A DNA stretch of 64,000 bases from Verrucomicrobiales bacterium (GCA_029213005.1 JARGPI010000001.1:141469-205468); one strand, 5' to 3'. Positions 1 through 9,007 are shown, numbered from the stretch's first letter. The notes: a model not told the origin generated them from the letters alone. Made by a program: numbers and translations.

Positions 1-145
1 TTGCGCCCGCTGAAACCTGGAAAGATGATCCACGCTTTGGCAAGCGCGGCTACTTGGCGTAGCCGCCTTCGCCAGAAGGTGGAGTTTCATTATGCTCGTT
101 GAAATCTGGAAAGCGTGATCCACGCTTTGGCAAGCGCGGCTACCT
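1..145. repeat. Two units of a ~90-bp direct repeat at the left window edge
   Basis: A 28-base stretch beginning tgatccacgctttgg occurs identically at 26-53 and 116-143. The sequence before each copy (from 1 and from 90) also matches, with mostly transition differences, so the repeat period is 89-90 bp. Between the copies, 63-82 can fold as a short hairpin (ccgccttc / gaaggtgg, one mismatch). The array probably continues to the left of the window. It is an intergenic repetitive element rather than coding sequence, although one frame stays open through it into the catalase. Its family and copy number elsewhere cannot be told from here. Confidence 0.75.
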
Positions 146-317
146 TTCGGAAATACTACGGATCGGCATCGGCTATCACATCTTTCAAAATGCACGATTC
201 GGGATGCAGAGTACCGGCTGCCTAACCCTTGAAGGGCCTTCGTTTACCGTGCTGTCGTCCTGCGGGCGGTGGCATGGCGATTGCAAAAAGGCTTCGGTCC
301 AGATTTATGCCGAAGTT
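146..317. other. Non-coding stretch upstream of katE
   Basis: The catalase reading frame is open from 99, but the product of this stretch resembles nothing known. It is read as the katE leader and promoter region. No clear sigma-70 boxes or operator palindrome were seen. Confidence 0.4.
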
Positions 318-2402
318 ATGAGCAAAAAGAAATCAAAATCGAATTCCAATCAGGCCGGGGATTTCCGGGGAAATGGCGGGGAATTGCACCAGCAACCCGA
401 AGGGGATCATCTGATGACAACTCAGCAGGGTTGTCCGATCAGTGATGACCAGAACACGCTGAAAGTCGGGGAGCGGGGCCCGGCGCTGCTGGAGGATTTC
501 AGCTTCCGGGAGAAGATGTTCCATTTCGATCATGAACGGATTCCGGAGCGGGTTGTGCATGCCCGGGGTTACGGAGCTAAGGGCTATTTCGAAAATTATG
601 AGTCTCTTTCCGATCTGACCTCCGCCGATCTCTTTCAACGCCCTGGGGAGAAGGTTGAGGCATTTGTCCGCTTCTCCACGGTGGCGGGTAGCAAGGGATC
701 TCCGGACCTCGCCCGCGACGTGAGGGGATTTGCGGTGAAGCTATACACAAAGGAGGGAAACTGGGATCTGGTGGGTAACAATATCCCGGTCTTTTTTATT
801 CAGGATGCCATGAAGTTCCCTGACCTGGTTCATTCCGCGAAGCCGGAGCCGGACCGCGGTTTTCCTCAGGCTCAAACCGCCCATGACAACTTCTGGGATT
901 TTATGTCTCTGACCCCGGAGGCGATGCATATGGTGATGTGGATCATGTCGGACCGGGCTATCCCGCGTTCGCTTCGCTTCATGGAAGGGTTCGGGGTGCA
1001 TACGTTCCGACTGGTCAACGCCAAAGGTGAATCGTCGTTTGTGAAATTTCACTGGAAACCGAAGTATGGATTGCAGTCGGTGCTGTGGGACGAGGCAGTC
1101 AAGATCAACGGGGCAGATCCCGATTTCCATCGCAGGGACATGTGGGAATCGATAGAGGCGGGCGATTACCCGGAGTGGGAGCTGGGCCTTCAGGTTTTTG
1201 ATGAGGCTTTTGCCGATGAGTGGGAATTCGATGTGCTGGATCCTACGAAGCTGATTCCCGAAGAGTTGGTTCCAGTGAAGCGAGTCGGGAAGCTGGTACT
1301 GGACCAGCTGGTCGATAACTTTTTCGCCGAAACCGAACAGGTCGCTTTTTGTACTCAGAACATTGTTCCGGGTATCGATTTTACAAACGATCCCTTACTT
1401 CAGGGCCGCAACTTTTCCTACCTCGATACCCAGATCAAACGGCTGGGCGGACCCAACTTTACCCACATCCCGGTGAATGCTCCGAAATGTCCCTTTGCCC
1501 ACTTTCAGCAGGACGGGCATATGGCGATGCACAATCCTAAAGGACGAGCCAACTACGAACCGAACAGCTGGTCGGGGGAGGAGCGGGGACCGCGGGCGTC
1601 AGCCAAAAAGGGATTCAAATCTTTCGAGGCGGAGGAGTCCGGTAATAAGCGGAGAGTTCGGCCTGAACTGTTTGCCGATCACTACAGCCAGGCCCGTCAA
1701 TTTTATGATAGTCAAACCGATATCGAACAGAGCCACATCGCGGACGCTTTGATTTTCGAGTTGAGTAAGGTGAAAACGCCGTCGATCCGGAAAACTCTGG
1801 TTTCGCATCTCCCTAACATTAACGCAGATCTCGCAAAGACCGTTGCGGAAGGATTGGGATTTGATGAGGTTCCTGAAGCGGCGCAACCGGCCCGGAATCC
1901 GGTCGAGGGACTTGAGCCAAGTGATGCCTTAAGCATCATGAAAAATGCTCCCGGTTCGTTTAAAGGGAGAAAACTCGGAGTTCTGTTGACCGATGGTTCT
2001 GACATCGATCTCTATAAAAAATTGAAGAAAGCGGTCGAGGATGCGGGAGGCACGCTCACGGTGGTGACTCCTGCGATTGGAGGTGTCACGGCCTCGGACG
2101 GAACCGAGATCGAAGGGGATGAAAAGATCGGCGGTGGTCCATCAGTGTTGTTTGATGCGGTGGCGGTTCTACCATCAGAAGAAGGTGTTAAAGAATTGGT
2201 TAAGATGCCACCGGCCAAAGAATTCGTGATGGATGCGGTAAACCATAAGAAGTTTATCGGCTACAATGCGGCGGCGAAGACGCTTCTCAAAAAAGTAGGG
2301 GTCAAAGGAAAGTTGGATAATGGATTTGTTGATCTGGATGGGACCCAGGCCAATAAGTTTATCTCCACTTGTGCTGACCTCCGCTATTGGAAACGCAAGT
2401 AG
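318..2402 (+). CDS. katE: Large-subunit monofunctional catalase (HPII/KatE type)
   Basis: Heme catalase that converts H2O2 to water and oxygen. The core shows the distal His81 (in RVVHARG), Asn154/155 (in [10 protein letters not shown]) and the proximal heme Tyr368 (in NFSYLDTQ). The protein is 694 aa, matching clade-2 large-subunit catalases. Its C-terminal ~150 residues form the flavodoxin/GATase1-like domain of that clade (from about residue 550, [13 protein letters not shown]). The ATG at 318 (MSKKKSKS) was chosen because the disordered N-terminus before the conserved [13 protein letters not shown] stretch then resembles E. coli KatE. An ATG at 414 (MTTQQG) is possible, and the frame is open to 99. 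A DUF421 gene follows 11 bp after the stop and is probably co-transcribed. The family assignment is secure; the exact start is not. Confidence 0.95.
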   Translation: MSKKKSKSNSNQAGDFRGNGGELHQQPEGDHLMTTQQGCPISDDQNTLKVGERGPALLEDFSFREKMFHFDHERIPERVVHARGYGAKGYFENYESLSDLTSADLFQRPGEKVEAFVRFSTVAGSKGSPDLARDVRGFAVKLYTKEGNWDLVGNNIPVFFIQDAMKFPDLVHSAKPEPDRGFPQAQTAHDNFWDFMSLTPEAMHMVMWIMSDRAIPRSLRFMEGFGVHTFRLVNAKGESSFVKFHWKPKYGLQSVLWDEAVKINGADPDFHRRDMWESIEAGDYPEWELGLQVFDEAFADEWEFDVLDPTKLIPEELVPVKRVGKLVLDQLVDNFFAETEQVAFCTQNIVPGIDFTNDPLLQGRNFSYLDTQIKRLGGPNFTHIPVNAPKCPFAHFQQDGHMAMHNPKGRANYEPNSWSGEERGPRASAKKGFKSFEAEESGNKRRVRPELFADHYSQARQFYDSQTDIEQSHIADALIFELSKVKTPSIRKTLVSHLPNINADLAKTVAEGLGFDEVPEAAQPARNPVEGLEPSDALSIMKNAPGSFKGRKLGVLLTDGSDIDLYKKLKKAVEDAGGTLTVVTPAIGGVTASDGTEIEGDEKIGGGPSVLFDAVAVLPSEEGVKELVKMPPAKEFVMDAVNHKKFIGYNAAAKTLLKKVGVKGKLDNGFVDLDGTQANKFISTCADLRYWKRK

Positions 2403-2413
2403 GGAGTGCTGAT

Positions 2414-2941
2414 ATGTTAGATTGGATTATCTCAGATTTCAGCGATGTCGTTCTGGTAGGTTTATCGACTCTCGGAGTGTTCAGCATTCTGGTTCTTTTT
2501 GTGAGGATCTCCGGTTTGAGGTCCTTTGCGAAAATGTCGATTATTGACTTTGCCTCAACGATTGCGATCGGGTCGGTTTTGGCCTCGACGATAGTAAATA
2601 AAAATCCCTCCATTCTCCTTGGAGGGCTCGCCGTAGGATTCATTTTATTATATCAATCCGTCTTCGCCAAGTTGATCAACCGATTCAGCTTCTTCGATGG
2701 TCTGGTGACAAATCAACCTGTGGTGTTGATGGAAGGGGAACAAATTAATCGGAAGGTTCTCAAGGATGTTAATATGTCCGAGGCGGATCTGATGGCGAAA
2801 TTGAGAGAGGCAAATGTCATCCGCCTGTCTCAGGTGAAATACGCGGTCCTGGAGACCACTGGAGATGTTTCGGTCCTCCATTCGGAAAACGACGGCACCG
2901 TAGATGATGTGATTCTGAAGGGCGTGTGTCGGTCCAAGTAA
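2414..2941 (+). CDS. DUF421 / YetF-family membrane protein
   Basis: 175-aa protein with two or three N-terminal membrane segments (about residues 8-28, 38-58 and 61-80) followed by a cytoplasmic domain of the YetF/DUF421 type, including the family-like phrases QPVVLMEGEQINRKVL and YAVLETTGDVSVL. The family's function is poorly defined. The ATG at 2414 was chosen because AGGGAG at 2401-2406 lies at good Shine-Dalgarno spacing; an earlier ATG at 2387 would overlap katE. It follows the catalase directly, so a stress-related role is plausible but only by context. A second member of the family lies on the other strand at 7235-7762. Confidence 0.85.
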   Translation: MLDWIISDFSDVVLVGLSTLGVFSILVLFVRISGLRSFAKMSIIDFASTIAIGSVLASTIVNKNPSILLGGLAVGFILLYQSVFAKLINRFSFFDGLVTNQPVVLMEGEQINRKVLKDVNMSEADLMAKLREANVIRLSQVKYAVLETTGDVSVLHSENDGTVDDVILKGVCRSK

Positions 2942-2952
2942 TTCTGGATTAG

Positions 2953-2980
2953 GGAGCTCTGGCAAAGTTTCCAGAGCTCC
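2953..2980 (+). terminator. Perfect 10-bp hairpin after the katE-DUF421 pair
   Basis: ggagctctgg (2953-2962) and ccagagctcc (2971-2980) form a perfect stem with an 8-nt loop, 12 bp after the DUF421 stop. There is no real T-run behind it (ggtttccc follows), so it is a weak or Rho-assisted terminator, or an mRNA 3' end stabiliser. Confidence 0.55.
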
Positions 2981-3283
2981 GGTTTCCCGATAGGAAACGA
3001 ATCGGTGGACTGCCGAATCTCTCTATATCCGCTTATTGAAGCCGGGTCGGGCAGGCTGCCGACGGAGAACGTGCAGTTTGCAATTTGGTAGAACTCTCCT
3101 GGAGACCCTCAGGATAGAATTGGGTTACGAAGTAAATAGGAATTCCTTTTAGAACAGTAGGTTAGCCCCGCTTCAGTCCCTAATTTCAGCGATTTTTCTA
3201 GTCTGGCATAGCCACTGCGAAACGGAAACTGTGCTTGAGAGAAATAGAGATTGAACTGTGAAACCACTCAGCCGCACAAAGAT
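2981..3283. other. Intergenic region before the SbnA-like operon
   Basis: About 300 bp without a supportable gene. It must contain the promoter of the operon starting at 3284. No convincing Fur-box-like or other palindromic operator was recognised by eye, which matters because the operon resembles siderophore genes. Confidence 0.4.
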
Positions 3284-4276
3284 ATGATTGCCAATGAAAC
3301 AAAATTAGACCGTTACGGTGCCCGGGGAATTCTCGGAACGATAGGTGAAACTCCGCTGGTAAAGATGGAGCGGCTGTTTCCTGAATCGACGTTGGAGTTC
3401 TACGCAAAACTGGAATGCTTCAATCCCGGCGGAAGTGCCAAAGACCGTCCTGCCACAGCGATGATTGAGGCGGCGCTGAAGGAAGGAATCATATCGAAGC
3501 ATTCCACGATAGTGGAGTCTTCCTCCGGTAATATGGGAATCGGACTGGCTCAGGCTTGTCGATACTATGGACTAAAATTTATCTGCGTTGTCGACCCTCA
3601 TGCTCAGCAGCAGAATATCGCGATTATCAAAGCCTACGGTGGCGAAATCGTATTAGTCGATAATCCGGAGAATGGCGACTATCTAACCGCCCGTCTCTCT
3701 ACGGTGAAAAAATTGATCGCAGAGCATCGCGACTATTATTGGCCGAATCAATATTCGAACCTTAACAATCCCCGGTCCCACTACCGGGGAACCATCCGCG
3801 AGCTGGATAAGGCGCTCCGGGGTGATATTGATTTTCTCTTTGTGGCCACCAGTAGCACGGGAACCGCGCGGGGATGTCGGGACTACCTCCGGGAGAAAAG
3901 GCGCAAGACTCAGGTGGTAGCAGTGGACGCTGTCGGGAGCATCCTCTTCGGAGGAAAGGCGGGAACACGGAAGATCCCGGGACTCGGCGCCGGTGTGATT
4001 TCCGATCTCGCTCAGGGGCAGGAATTTGACCGGGTGGTTCGGGTGTCCGATTTGGATTGCGTTCGGGGTTGCCGCAGAGTGGCGCGCCGCGAAGCGGTTC
4101 TGGTGGGCGGCTCCGCCGGAGGAATTGTCGAGGCCGTGTCGCGTCTTGGAAACGAATTGGAGGGTAAAAAGTGTGCGGCGATTTTTCATGATTCCGGGAA
4201 GCGATACCTTGATACCATATTTAACGACGAATGGGTGAAGTCCGAACTCGGCGTGTCGAACCCGGAAGCACTATGA
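3284..4276 (+). CDS. SbnA-like PLP enzyme (O-phosphoserine/glutamate-type Dap precursor synthase)
   Basis: Fold-type II PLP enzyme of the cysteine synthase superfamily, 330 aa. It closely follows SbnA of Staphylococcus, which joins O-phospho-L-serine and glutamate to N-(2-amino-2-carboxyethyl)-glutamate, the precursor of 2,3-diaminopropionate. Visible hallmarks are the PLP lysine K53 in NPGGSAKDRPA, the SSSGN loop at 79-83, WPNQYSNLNNPRSHYRGT, VVAVDAVGSILFG and the C-terminal SGKRYLDTIFNDEW. The ATG at 3284 gives the length and N-terminus expected from SbnA; a TTG 33 bp upstream is also in frame. Its stop overlaps the next start (ATGA at 4273-4276). No SbnB-like dehydrogenase is present nearby. 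The subfamily is likely; the exact substrate is inferred. Confidence 0.85.
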   Translation: MIANETKLDRYGARGILGTIGETPLVKMERLFPESTLEFYAKLECFNPGGSAKDRPATAMIEAALKEGIISKHSTIVESSSGNMGIGLAQACRYYGLKFICVVDPHAQQQNIAIIKAYGGEIVLVDNPENGDYLTARLSTVKKLIAEHRDYYWPNQYSNLNNPRSHYRGTIRELDKALRGDIDFLFVATSSTGTARGCRDYLREKRRKTQVVAVDAVGSILFGGKAGTRKIPGLGAGVISDLAQGQEFDRVVRVSDLDCVRGCRRVARREAVLVGGSAGGIVEAVSRLGNELEGKKCAAIFHDSGKRYLDTIFNDEWVKSELGVSNPEAL

Positions 4277-5853
4277 GCTGGTCCCAAAACGAAGCGGTCA
4301 AGGTTGGTATCGTCGGTGGCGGGCCCCGCGGGCTATTCTGTCTCGAGAGGATCGCACTGGAATTGAGAAAGCTCCCGGTTGAAAAACGCCGGGCGGTGGA
4401 GGTCACCCTGTTTGAAACATCGCAATTCCCGGGGGCTGGAACAATATATGATCCGAATCAACCTCGCTTTTTACTGATGAATTACCCGGTCCGATTCATC
4501 GACATTTGGAGCCGGGAAAGTCGCGATATCTACCCGGAACTTCGCACCAATCTGTATGACTGGCTGACCCGCAACTACCCTGAATTTGCTTCGGAACATG
4601 GTTTTGTTCCCCGCGCTCTTGTCGGGGAATACCTACACGAAGGATTTCGCCATGTGATTGATACTCTACCGGAAGGGATGTCCCTGAAAGTGATCCCCGC
4701 GAAAGTGGAGGATGTCACCCAAAACGATGCCGGTTGGATTGCGTACACCAAACACTCCCGGTTCGATTTTGACGAAGTGGTGATGACGGTCGGTCACGAA
4801 GGATGGCGCCCCGTTTCCGAGGCGGGGCTGGAACGTTCCGTTTTTCCAGTGGAGCGTCAATTATCGGTTGAGTCGGTTCCGCCCGACTCAAAGATAGCAG
4901 TCCGCGGATTTTCGCTGACGTTTATCGATGCGGTTCTCGCTCTCACCGAGATGCGGGGTGGGCAGTTTTCCTCAGATGGAATTTACGATCCTTCCGGCGG
5001 CGAACCACGGGCAATAATCCCGTTCTCCCGTACGGGGCGGCCCATGCTTCCGAAACCCGACTATCAAAAAGTGACAATTCCCGGGCAGTGGGGTGAGATA
5101 TGGAAATACTACCGACAAAAAATAGAAGATATTCACGGTAGGGCTAATTTTTCGGATGACATCATGCCGTTGATTTTTGAAGCAGCCGACGAAGCGGTCG
5201 CGGGAGATACCTCAAAGTGGTTTCAGGATTTTCTGGCACCGACCCCGTCGCTAAACAAATTAAAAACCGGTTATGATGTGGCGACAGGCAACGCTCCGGC
5301 CGACGAGGGCCTCGCTCTGGCCGAGGCGTGGCGCAACCTTTATCCTGATATGGTCCGCGTGTTGGAACATGGAGGTTTAAGCGAGGCCGGTTGGCCTTCT
5401 TATCTCTACTATTCGACTGAGATGGAACGGATTGCCTTTGGGCCCTCGGCAATCAATGTCGGGAAAATGCTTTCCCTGGTGGACAAAGGAATCCTGCTGC
5501 TGGATCAACCGCTCGATCAGGTGGATGACTGCGATCAGGTGATTGACGCACGAATTCCCTCGCCGACATCTCTGGCGGTTGATTCGCCTCTTCGCAAATT
5601 GCTACAGAGGGGATCGGTCAGGTGGCTTCATGGAAACCGAGGTATCGAGATCGGGAGAAACGGGGATGCAATCGATTCCAGAGGTCGAACCGTTGACGGA
5701 CTTGCTATCGTCGGGCGCGTTACGGAAGGTTGTGTGATCGGGAACGATACCCTGAGCCGGACTTTGAATCAGCACATCGATCGCTGGGCGCGTACGGTCG
5801 CCAATCGTCACTACACCAAACCATCATCACGTTATGAGTATTCCGCAGCGTAA
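4273..5853 (+). CDS. FAD/NAD(P)-binding protein (NAD_binding_9-like)
   Basis: 526-aa flavoprotein-like enzyme. The N-terminus carries a dinucleotide-binding Rossmann signature (VGIVGGGPRG, residues 11-20) followed by TLFETSQFPGAGTIYDPNQP, typical of the FAD-NAD(P)-binding domain family (PF13454-like). The remaining ~450 residues match no function I can name. Translation is coupled to the neighbours: the ATG overlaps the stop of the SbnA-like gene in ATGA, and its end overlaps the next gene by 20 bp, so the three products probably act in one pathway. It could supply the oxidation that SbnB performs in the Staphylococcus pathway, or N-hydroxylate an amine; both ideas are inference. An in-frame upstream ATG at 4231 lies inside the preceding gene and is less likely. 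Confidence 0.8.
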   Translation: MSWSQNEAVKVGIVGGGPRGLFCLERIALELRKLPVEKRRAVEVTLFETSQFPGAGTIYDPNQPRFLLMNYPVRFIDIWSRESRDIYPELRTNLYDWLTRNYPEFASEHGFVPRALVGEYLHEGFRHVIDTLPEGMSLKVIPAKVEDVTQNDAGWIAYTKHSRFDFDEVVMTVGHEGWRPVSEAGLERSVFPVERQLSVESVPPDSKIAVRGFSLTFIDAVLALTEMRGGQFSSDGIYDPSGGEPRAIIPFSRTGRPMLPKPDYQKVTIPGQWGEIWKYYRQKIEDIHGRANFSDDIMPLIFEAADEAVAGDTSKWFQDFLAPTPSLNKLKTGYDVATGNAPADEGLALAEAWRNLYPDMVRVLEHGGLSEAGWPSYLYYSTEMERIAFGPSAINVGKMLSLVDKGILLLDQPLDQVDDCDQVIDARIPSPTSLAVDSPLRKLLQRGSVRWLHGNRGIEIGRNGDAIDSRGRTVDGLAIVGRVTEGCVIGNDTLSRTLNQHIDRWARTVANRHYTKPSSRYEYSAA

Positions 5854-7234
5854 AAAACAAATCGGTTCCAATTGTCAGGGTTTACCGGCTCTGCAACCGA
5901 GAATCGAATCATGGATTGAGGAATTGGCTGCGGGGAGGCCCGGTGATTTGGTTGCCGAATTTGGGTCGCCGCTGAATGTCATTCATGCCGAACCGTTTCG
6001 ACGAGACGTCACTGACTTGCGAAACGTCGCCCGGTCATTCGGGATCGATTTCGAAGTCTACTTTGCGAGGAAAGCCAACAAGTGTATCCGCTTTGTCGAG
6101 GAAATGAAGGATCTCGGTGGCGGGGTGGATGTGGCATCCCTCGAGGAATTAAGACAAGTCCTTGAGATCGGAGTCGCAGCCGAAAAGGTGATCTGCACGG
6201 CGGCGGTAAAGAGTCGGGAGTTGATCGAATGTTGCGTCGCCAACCGGGTCACAATCGCGATAGATAACGAAGATGAACTTCGGCTCGTTAAAGATATATC
6301 CCGAACCGCTGAAGTCGCGCTTCGTTTGAGTGGATTCAATCATGAAGGTAACATTTTGCCATCGCGGTTTGGGTTTCCGATTTCCGAAGCAGGAATGCTA
6401 AAGGATGAATTGGACGGCCTAATGGTGGTAGGACTACACTTTCACCTCGATGGTTATGACCCTGATCAGCGGATCAGTGCGGCGCGTGAGTGCCTCAAAC
6501 TCGTCGGCGAGTTCCGGGAACTGGGGCATCCGGTGAGATTTCTTGATATGGGAGGCGGGCTTCCGGTTTGCTATTTGGAGTATGCCAATGAATGGGAGCA
6601 CTTCCATGCCGAACATCGTAAATCTCTTTCCAGTGGTAGAGAAGAAATCACCTATCGCAATCATCCCCTGGGTCTTCATGTCGTAGAAGGCAAGGTCTAT
6701 GGTAAGCCAAACACCTATCCGTTTTATCAGGATCGAAGAAGTGTAGATTGGTTGAGCTATGTTCTCACCCATATACAAAATGATATCAAAGAGATGGATG
6801 TTCAGCTTCGCTGTGAGCCGGGACGGGCTCTGCTGGACGGGGCGGGTTGCACCATTGCCCGGGTGGAATTTGTGAAGAAACGAGCTGATAGCGACGGAGA
6901 TCACTACATCGGGCTCGCCATGAATCGTACCCAATGTCGGACCGGAAGTGATGATTTTTTGATTGATCCAATTGTAGTGAAATCCGGAGTCGGGAAAGGA
7001 CCCGAAATTCGGGGATACCTGGTAGGCGCGTATTGCACCGAGTCGGAATTAATCTTTCTCCGAAAGTTTCGTTTCCCTTCCGGCATCCAGCGGGGGGATC
7101 ACGTTATCATTCCAAATACGGCCGGCTATTTTATGCACTTTCTGGAGAGTCGGTCCCATCAGTTTCCTCTCGCGAAAAACTACCTCTATGAGGCAAAGTG
7201 CCTCGATGCGATTGATGAAGAACCCTTAACTTGA
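5834..7234 (+). CDS. LysA-fold PLP-dependent decarboxylase-like enzyme (Y4yA-like)
   Basis: 466-aa fold-type III PLP enzyme related to diaminopimelate/ornithine decarboxylases. Landmarks are the Schiff-base lysine K80 in FARKANK, H203 in GLHFHLDG (the cofactor-stacking His region), the Gly-rich phosphate loop GGGLP near 240, EPGR at 328-331, and YCTES with C401 at the catalytic Cys position. The length and the ARKANK variant of the motif recall the Y4yA subgroup, whose reaction is not established as far as I know; SbnH is a functional analogy in siderophore loci. It is the last gene of the three-gene operon and is convergent, without a gap, with the DUF421 gene at 7235. It probably decarboxylates an amino acid made by the two upstream enzymes; this is inference. 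Confidence 0.85.
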   Translation: MSIPQRKKQIGSNCQGLPALQPRIESWIEELAAGRPGDLVAEFGSPLNVIHAEPFRRDVTDLRNVARSFGIDFEVYFARKANKCIRFVEEMKDLGGGVDVASLEELRQVLEIGVAAEKVICTAAVKSRELIECCVANRVTIAIDNEDELRLVKDISRTAEVALRLSGFNHEGNILPSRFGFPISEAGMLKDELDGLMVVGLHFHLDGYDPDQRISAARECLKLVGEFRELGHPVRFLDMGGGLPVCYLEYANEWEHFHAEHRKSLSSGREEITYRNHPLGLHVVEGKVYGKPNTYPFYQDRRSVDWLSYVLTHIQNDIKEMDVQLRCEPGRALLDGAGCTIARVEFVKKRADSDGDHYIGLAMNRTQCRTGSDDFLIDPIVVKSGVGKGPEIRGYLVGAYCTESELIFLRKFRFPSGIQRGDHVIIPNTAGYFMHFLESRSHQFPLAKNYLYEAKCLDAIDEEPLT

Positions 7235-7762
7235 TCATGAGTCGAGGTCCGCTGATTTCGGAATCACGCTGATATCGCCATTCCGCTCAAGAATGGCTGA
7301 TTCAATTTTTTCGATATCGGGCTGATGTCCCGAGGACCGGATCGCCTGATCAAGATCGTTTCTACTAATGTGAGAGTGTTTCATTTCCTTCCAGTTGATT
7401 TCCCCGCCATCAATGAGGAGCCTACGATCGCCTTTGACCATCGTCCCGAACCGATCCGAATGGAAAGCGATGAAGGAGAGGAGCCAATGCATCACAACGA
7501 GGACCGTCCCCGCCGCCAGGGTCGGGAAAAAGGGAGAGTTACCCGTGATTGCCCGGCTCATCACCGAACCAAAGACGAATCCCAACATGACATCCAGCGC
7601 TGTGTTGCGACCCATAAAACGCTTGTCGCCAATTCGGATTAACGTGATAGCGACGATAAAGACAACCACGCCCCGTGCGGTCATATGCCACACGCCGAGG
7701 TCCTCTCCTTTCAGGTCCAATCCCAGTAGTGCGGTAATAGCAGATGTTATTGAATCGATCAT
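7235..7762 (-). CDS. Second DUF421 / YetF-like membrane protein
   Basis: 175 aa, the same length and layout as the DUF421 protein at 2414-2941. It has an N-terminal membrane region (about residues 27-47, 58-78 and 81-100, e.g. GVVVFIVAITLIRIGDKRFMGRNTALD) and a C-terminal soluble domain (RRLLIDGGEINWKEMKHSHISRN, AILERNGDISVIP). The R-x-GxKR-x-x-GR-x-T-x-D phrase is characteristic of the family. The two copies differ clearly in sequence, so this is not a recent duplication. Its stop codon directly abuts the stop of the operon on the other strand. Function unknown. Confidence 0.8.
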   Translation of the reverse strand: MIDSITSAITALLGLDLKGEDLGVWHMTARGVVVFIVAITLIRIGDKRFMGRNTALDVMLGFVFGSVMSRAITGNSPFFPTLAAGTVLVVMHWLLSFIAFHSDRFGTMVKGDRRLLIDGGEINWKEMKHSHISRNDLDQAIRSSGHQPDIEKIESAILERNGDISVIPKSADLDS

Positions 7763-7783
7763 CCCGGCGGTAGGTTGGGAAAC

Positions 7784-7815
7784 CGTTCACTGAATCACCC
7801 TGGATTCAGTGAACG
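7784..7815. terminator. 13-bp perfect inverted repeat between DUF421 and the Csp3-like gene
   Basis: cgttcactgaatc (7784-7796) pairs perfectly with gattcagtgaacg (7803-7815) across a 6-nt loop. A second small stem (aaacg / cgttt at 7816-7829) follows. It lies 3' of the minus-strand copper-protein gene and 5' of the minus-strand DUF421 gene, so it may be a terminator or a processing site. There is no poly-T tail on the minus strand. Confidence 0.5.
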
Positions 7816-7840
7816 AAACGGTGCCGTTTTCCCGTCATAA

Positions 7841-8170
7841 CTAAGCTGGCATCGCCCGGCAACTTTCCGCGCAACTGCGGCAGGCTTCAGCACATTCCTG
7901 ACAGTGATTGTGATCGTGTTTACTACATTCATCAGCACACTTTTGACACACCTCAGCGCACGCTTTGCACACTGCCGGGGCGAGGGCTGATCCGCGGGCC
8001 ATAAAACCAACTGCCGTTCGGCAGAGCGCTGCACAGTCGATATCGGTAGCGATACATTTTGCCATCTTCGAAACGTTATCCTCCTCCAGACAGGCGGTTG
8101 CACAGTAATCACAGGCGTCCGCACATTGTTTACAGGCTTCGATACATTCGTCGTAGTTTGTCGTCATCAT
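7841..8170 (-). CDS. Cys-rich four-helix-bundle copper storage protein (Csp3-like)
   Basis: 109-aa protein with 19 cysteines, many as CxxC or CxxxC in amphipathic helices (CIEACKQCADACDYCATAC; CKACAEVCQKCADEC; CQECAEACRSCAESC), plus a His-rich turn SKHDHNH. This is the pattern of cytosolic copper storage proteins (Csp3, DUF326), four-helix bundles that hold many Cu(I) ions on thiolates. There is no signal peptide, which fits Csp3 rather than exported Csp1. AGGA lies just upstream; either of two consecutive ATGs (8170 or 8167) could be used, the second having better spacing. A role in copper buffering is inferred from the family. No CsoR or CopA gene is adjacent. Confidence 0.88.
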   Translation of the reverse strand: MMTTNYDECIEACKQCADACDYCATACLEEDNVSKMAKCIATDIDCAALCRTAVGFMARGSALAPAVCKACAEVCQKCADECSKHDHNHCQECAEACRSCAESCRAMPA

Positions 8171-8541
8171 TTTTCCTATGGGTTTGATTTGATTACTTCC
8201 CGATTAATGATCGGGCGATAGTTTCAAATTGCAGAAGTGTTGCCAAATGACCGGCAGTCCGTGTTGGGCGATTCCGCTGGAACCGGAAAGCTTGGGATTC
8301 CCTCTGATAGTTATTTTGATCGCACTTCGAATTTTTAATCGAATCGTAAACTGCGGTAGTGAGCTCGATTAGATTTTGCAGCGTGCAATCGACTGATCTG
8401 CAATGTGCAAATTTTACGCGGGTCCGGCTGAGCGGGAATGGTCTGAATCCGCATTTCATCTGGCGCGGAACCTGGAGTCGGTTTCTCCCAAAACCGCAGA
8501 TACCTTCTGGACTGTGCGGGTCGAAAGTTCTATCTGTGGGG
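8171..8541. other. Divergent intergenic region, copper protein / response regulator
   Basis: 371 bp with no supportable gene. Both flanking genes must be driven from here. A pair of similar 12-mers (tgcagcgtgcaa and tgcaatgtgcaa, about 8376-8412) is the only repeated element noticed. Confidence 0.4.
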
Positions 8542-8904
8542 ATGAAAGTTTCCCGAATCCTCCTTGTCGACGATATGCCGAGCTCTCTTGAGACGATGGC
8601 GATGCTCTTCGAGCTCCAGGGGTTTGAAGTGAAGACGGCAAAAAACGGGGAGGAAGCTGTGGCTTCGGTGCGGTCATTTCAGCCTGATTTGATTCTGATG
8701 GATCTGCAAATGCCGGTCAAAGACGGTTACGAAGCGACCAAAGAAATCCGGGCGATCAGTGACCTAAAGCAACCCGAAATCGTGGCGCTCAGTGGATGGG
8801 ATCTGGATCGGATCGAGGATAAAATCAAAGAAGCTGGTTTTGACAAGGTTCTGACCAAGCCGGTATCGTCGGCCGACATCAAAGCTCTGGTATCACAAAG
8901 TTAA
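8542..8904 (+). CDS. Single-domain response regulator (CheY-like receiver)
   Basis: 120-aa stand-alone receiver domain: acidic pair D10/D11, phosphoacceptor D54 (LILMDLQMPVKDG), S84 in ALSG and conserved K106 (DKVLTKPV). No output domain is attached, so it must act by protein-protein contact or in a phosphorelay. The frame is open much further upstream (to 8359), but homology begins at the ATG at 8542, which is preceded by a G-rich Shine-Dalgarno (gtgggg). No histidine kinase is adjacent, so its partner is unknown. Confidence 0.9.
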   Translation: MKVSRILLVDDMPSSLETMAMLFELQGFEVKTAKNGEEAVASVRSFQPDLILMDLQMPVKDGYEATKEIRAISDLKQPEIVALSGWDLDRIEDKIKEAGFDKVLTKPVSSADIKALVSQS

Positions 8905-9007
8905 CTGATAGGGATCGTCTTCGCGGCTGAACCGGATAACCCATCGGGCTAATTCTTCGAAAAAAGCGGTTTACTGTCAGTCAGTTGGGTAGGAATTTAA
9001 CCGTTCC

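Noticed and set aside
99..317. N-terminal extension of the catalase frame
   Set aside because: It passes through the ~90-bp repeat and shows no similarity to catalases; treated as untranslated.
7795..8124. Alternative minus-strand frame over the copper protein
   Set aside because: It is the shifted frame of the Cys-rich gene; the 19-Cys CxxC pattern is only in the 7841-8170 frame.
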